From: Paucidesulfovibrio gracilis DSM 16080
GTDB lineage: Bacteria > Desulfobacterota > Desulfovibrionia > Desulfovibrionales > Desulfovibrionaceae
Assembly: GCF_900167125.1 (NCBI RefSeq)
Contig: NZ_FUYC01000002.1
Coordinates: 248,001 to 312,000 of the forward strand
DNA length: 64,000 nt
Direction: 5' to 3'
Shown: positions 61,683 to 64,000 of the stretch, piece by piece
How positions within the stretch are numbered: the first letter of the stretch is position 1
Layout of the letters: each line of letters opens with the position of its first letter
Notes under the pieces: generated by a model
Told to the model about the DNA's origin: nothing
What the model saw: only the letters and a program-made list of their open reading frames with translations
Database searches by the model: none
Position numbers and translations under genes: made by a program

Positions 61683-64000
61683 ATGGTTCAGCTTACAAAA
61701 CAGTTCGGAGAAATCGTCAACGCCCTGCCCATCCCCCACCTGCTGGAACTTCAGGTGGATTCCTACAAGCGGTTTCTTCAGGAGGATGTGCCTCCGGCCA
61801 GCAGGGAGGACATCGGCCTCGAAGGGGTGTTCCGCTCGGTTTTCCCCATCGAGGATTTCAACAAAACGGCCAGCCTTGAGTACGTCAGTTATGAGATTGG
61901 TGAGCCGAAATACGATCAGGCGGAATGCATTTCCAAAGGCCTGACCTACGAAACCACTATCCGCATCAAGGTGCGGCTCGTGGTCTATGATGTTGATGAG
62001 GAGTCCGAAGCCCGGACCATTCGCGACATCAAAGAGCAGGACATCTATTTCGGCACCATCCCGTTGATGACCGAGAAGGGAACCTTCATCATCAACGGCA
62101 CCGAACGTGTCATCGTCAACCAGTTGCAGCGCTCGCCCGGCATCATTTTCGAACACGACTCCGGCAAGACCCATTCCAGCCGCACCGTGCTCTACTCCTG
62201 TCGTGTGATCCCCATGCGCGGTTCCTGGCTGGATTTCGACTTTGATCACAAGGATATCCTGTACGTCCGCATCGACCGCCGTCGGAAAATGCCCGCCACC
62301 ATCCTGCTCAAGGCTATGGGCATGACCCGGCAGGACATCCTCGACTACTTCTACGAGTCCGAACGGTACGTTATTGAGGACGGCAAGATGTTCCGGGAGA
62401 TCGTACCCGACCACTTCCGCAAGGAAGAGGCGTTTGTGGATCTCGAGTTGCCGGACGGTAAGGTGGTTGCCAAGGCCAATTCCGCCGTCACCAAAGGTGC
62501 CTGGCGACGTCTTGCACGCGCCGGGGTGGAGCGCATCGAGGTTTCCCCGGATTCCGTGGCCGGACTGTTCCTGGCTCGCGATCTGGTGGACGCCAACGGT
62601 GAGGTGCTCGCCGAGGCTGCTGAAGAGGTTACCGGCGCTTTGCTGGAGCAGATTTTGGAAAGCGGCGACGTCAAGGAGCTGCCCATCCTCTGGACCAGCG
62701 GTATGGATGTCTCTTCGTCCATGCGCGAGACCCTCATGTTGGACAAAACCACCGACATGGAGACCGCGCAGATCGAGATTTACCGCCGTCTGCGCCCCAG
62801 TTCCCCTCCCACGGCCGAGATCGCGTCCACGTTCTTCGAGAACCTGTTCCGCAATCCCGACTACTACGACCTTTCCAGCGTGGGCCGATACAAGCTTAAT
62901 GCCCGGCTTGGCCTGGATCAGGCCTTGGACAAGCGGACTCTCACCAACGAGGATATTCTGACCGCGGTGAAGGTGCTCTGCAAGCTCAAGGACTCCCATG
63001 GTCCCGCCGACGACATCGACCACTTGGGCAACCGTCGCGTACGCCCGGTGGGTGAGCTGGTGGAAAACCAGTACCGCATCGGACTGGTGCGCATGGAACG
63101 GGCCATCAAGGAGCGCATGAGCCTCCAGGAAGTGGCCACGCTCATGCCGCACGATCTGATCAACCCCAAGCCCGTGGCCGCGGTGCTCAAGGAGTTCTAC
63201 GGAACCTCCCAGCTTTCGCAGTTTATGGATCAGACCAACCCGCTCTCGGAAGTGACGCATAAGCGCCGCCTTTCCGCGCTCGGTCCTGGCGGTCTGACCC
63301 GTGAGCGCGCCGGGTTTGAAGTCCGCGACGTGCACACCTCGCATTATGGCCGGATTTGTCCCATTGAAACGCCGGAAGGACCAAACATCGGTCTGATCGT
63401 GTCGTTGACCACGTATGCCAAGGTCAACGATTACGGTTTCATCGAAACTCCGTTCCGCGTGGTTAAGGACAACCGGATCACGGACGACATCATGTATGTG
63501 GACGCCACGCAGGAAGCGGGCGAGGTGGTGGCTCAGGCCAACGCTCCCATGCAGGATGGTTCGTTCATCAATGATATGGTCACCTCCCGTATCCATGGAG
63601 ACGTTACCATGGTGCCGCGTGAGGAAGTGACCCTCATGGACATCAGCCCGAGCCAGATCGTTTCCATCTCGGCCGCGCTGATTCCGTTCCTGGAGCACGA
63701 TGACGCCAACCGCGCTCTCATGGGATCCAACATGCAGCGCCAGGCCGTACCGCTGCTCCGTGCGGAAAAGCCCCTGGTGGGTACGGGCATGGAGGCCGCT
63801 GTTGCGCAGGATTCCGGGGCGTGTCTGCTGGCCGAGGAAGACGGCATCGTCCACTATGTGGATGCCGAACGGATCGTCATGTCCTATGAGAATGGCATCT
63901 CTCCGCAGACCGGCGGCGTAAAAAGCTATGAATTGCTCAAGTGGCACAAGTCCAACCAGAACTCCTGCTTTGGCCAGCGCGCCCGCGTGAACGTGGGGCA
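61683..64000 (+). CDS. rpoB: RNA polymerase beta subunit, 3' truncated by window end
   Basis: The first 772 codons of RpoB; the rest is beyond the window. The ATG at 61683 follows GAGGGTACA. Landmarks are the N-terminal [39 protein letters not shown], and the rifampicin pocket [20 protein letters not shown] from residue 509 with [19 protein letters not shown]. The usual resistance positions (Asp, His, Ser) are the sensitive-type residues. [17 protein letters not shown] follows. Confidence 0.97.
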   Translation, partial: MVQLTKQFGEIVNALPIPHLLELQVDSYKRFLQEDVPPASREDIGLEGVFRSVFPIEDFNKTASLEYVSYEIGEPKYDQAECISKGLTYETTIRIKVRLVVYDVDEESEARTIRDIKEQDIYFGTIPLMTEKGTFIINGTERVIVNQLQRSPGIIFEHDSGKTHSSRTVLYSCRVIPMRGSWLDFDFDHKDILYVRIDRRRKMPATILLKAMGMTRQDILDYFYESERYVIEDGKMFREIVPDHFRKEEAFVDLELPDGKVVAKANSAVTKGAWRRLARAGVERIEVSPDSVAGLFLARDLVDANGEVLAEAAEEVTGALLEQILESGDVKELPILWTSGMDVSSSMRETLMLDKTTDMETAQIEIYRRLRPSSPPTAEIASTFFENLFRNPDYYDLSSVGRYKLNARLGLDQALDKRTLTNEDILTAVKVLCKLKDSHGPADDIDHLGNRRVRPVGELVENQYRIGLVRMERAIKERMSLQEVATLMPHDLINPKPVAAVLKEFYGTSQLSQFMDQTNPLSEVTHKRRLSALGPGGLTRERAGFEVRDVHTSHYGRICPIETPEGPNIGLIVSLTTYAKVNDYGFIETPFRVVKDNRITDDIMYVDATQEAGEVVAQANAPMQDGSFINDMVTSRIHGDVTMVPREEVTLMDISPSQIVSISAALIPFLEHDDANRALMGSNMQRQAVPLLRAEKPLVGTGMEAAVAQDSGACLLAEEDGIVHYVDAERIVMSYENGISPQTGGVKSYELLKWHKSNQNSCFGQRARVNVG

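Overview
The window reads as the chromosome of a GC-rich sulfate-reducing bacterium of the Desulfovibrionaceae type. The best single marker is a dsrC gene with both redox cysteines (49706-50023). Supporting markers are hydrogenase maturation genes hypD/hypE, a cytoplasmic-type CbiK cobaltochelatase, KDO/lipid A genes (Gram-negative envelope) and a tRNA-tuf-secE-nusG-rpl-rpoB block in the usual proteobacterial order. No integrase, transposase, prophage or CRISPR array is visible. This is core chromosome with a few accessory modules.

Layout. 1-10.7 kb: stress chaperones (CbpA-type DnaJ, CbpM, ClpB, then GrpE and DnaK), with a membrane protein, an M29 aminopeptidase and a TM2-repeat protein between them. 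10.8-24.7 kb: an LpoA-like lipoprotein, gatC-gatA, mnmA, mtaB, then a tightly overlapping run yicC-remA-gmk-pyrF-TPR-HDOD-recJ. 24.8-31.6 kb, minus strand: an Rsm22-like protein overlapping a RACo-like ferredoxin/ASKHA protein, CbiK, and a three-gene phosphorelay in which CheA is split from its Hpt domain. 31.7-36.8 kb: a TrmH methylase and a glycogen operon (NUDIX, glgA, free-standing CBM48, glgB). 37.5-49.4 kb: a REC-REC-histidine kinase, tsaC, a glycosyltransferase, pdxA, a flavoprotein, and a minus-strand envelope operon (HD, ddl, waaA, kdsB, carA, TPR). 49.5-55.1 kb: dsrC with a structured leader, hypD-hypE, a YbjN protein, and a sodium/solute symporter operon. 55.2-64 kb: dus, then tRNA-Thr/Tyr/Gly/Thr-tuf-rpmG-tRNA-Trp-secE-nusG-rplK-rplA-rplJ-rplL-rpoB, the last running off the end.

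The most interesting signal is ahead of the symporter operon. A 31-codon reading frame containing nine consecutive Phe codons (53118-53144) is followed 25 nt later by a strong intrinsic terminator (53203-53242), all upstream of the first structural gene. This looks like a phenylalanine-responsive attenuator or, alternatively, a tiny poly-Phe membrane peptide. Other items worth a second look are the Hpt-STAS / P1-less CheA / REC module, the RACo-like gene beside cbiK, the two-hairpin leader of dsrC, and the glgA/CBM48 overlap.

All calls come from reading sequence and translations by eye. No database search or folding program was run, so promoters, hairpins and start-codon choices are proposals.
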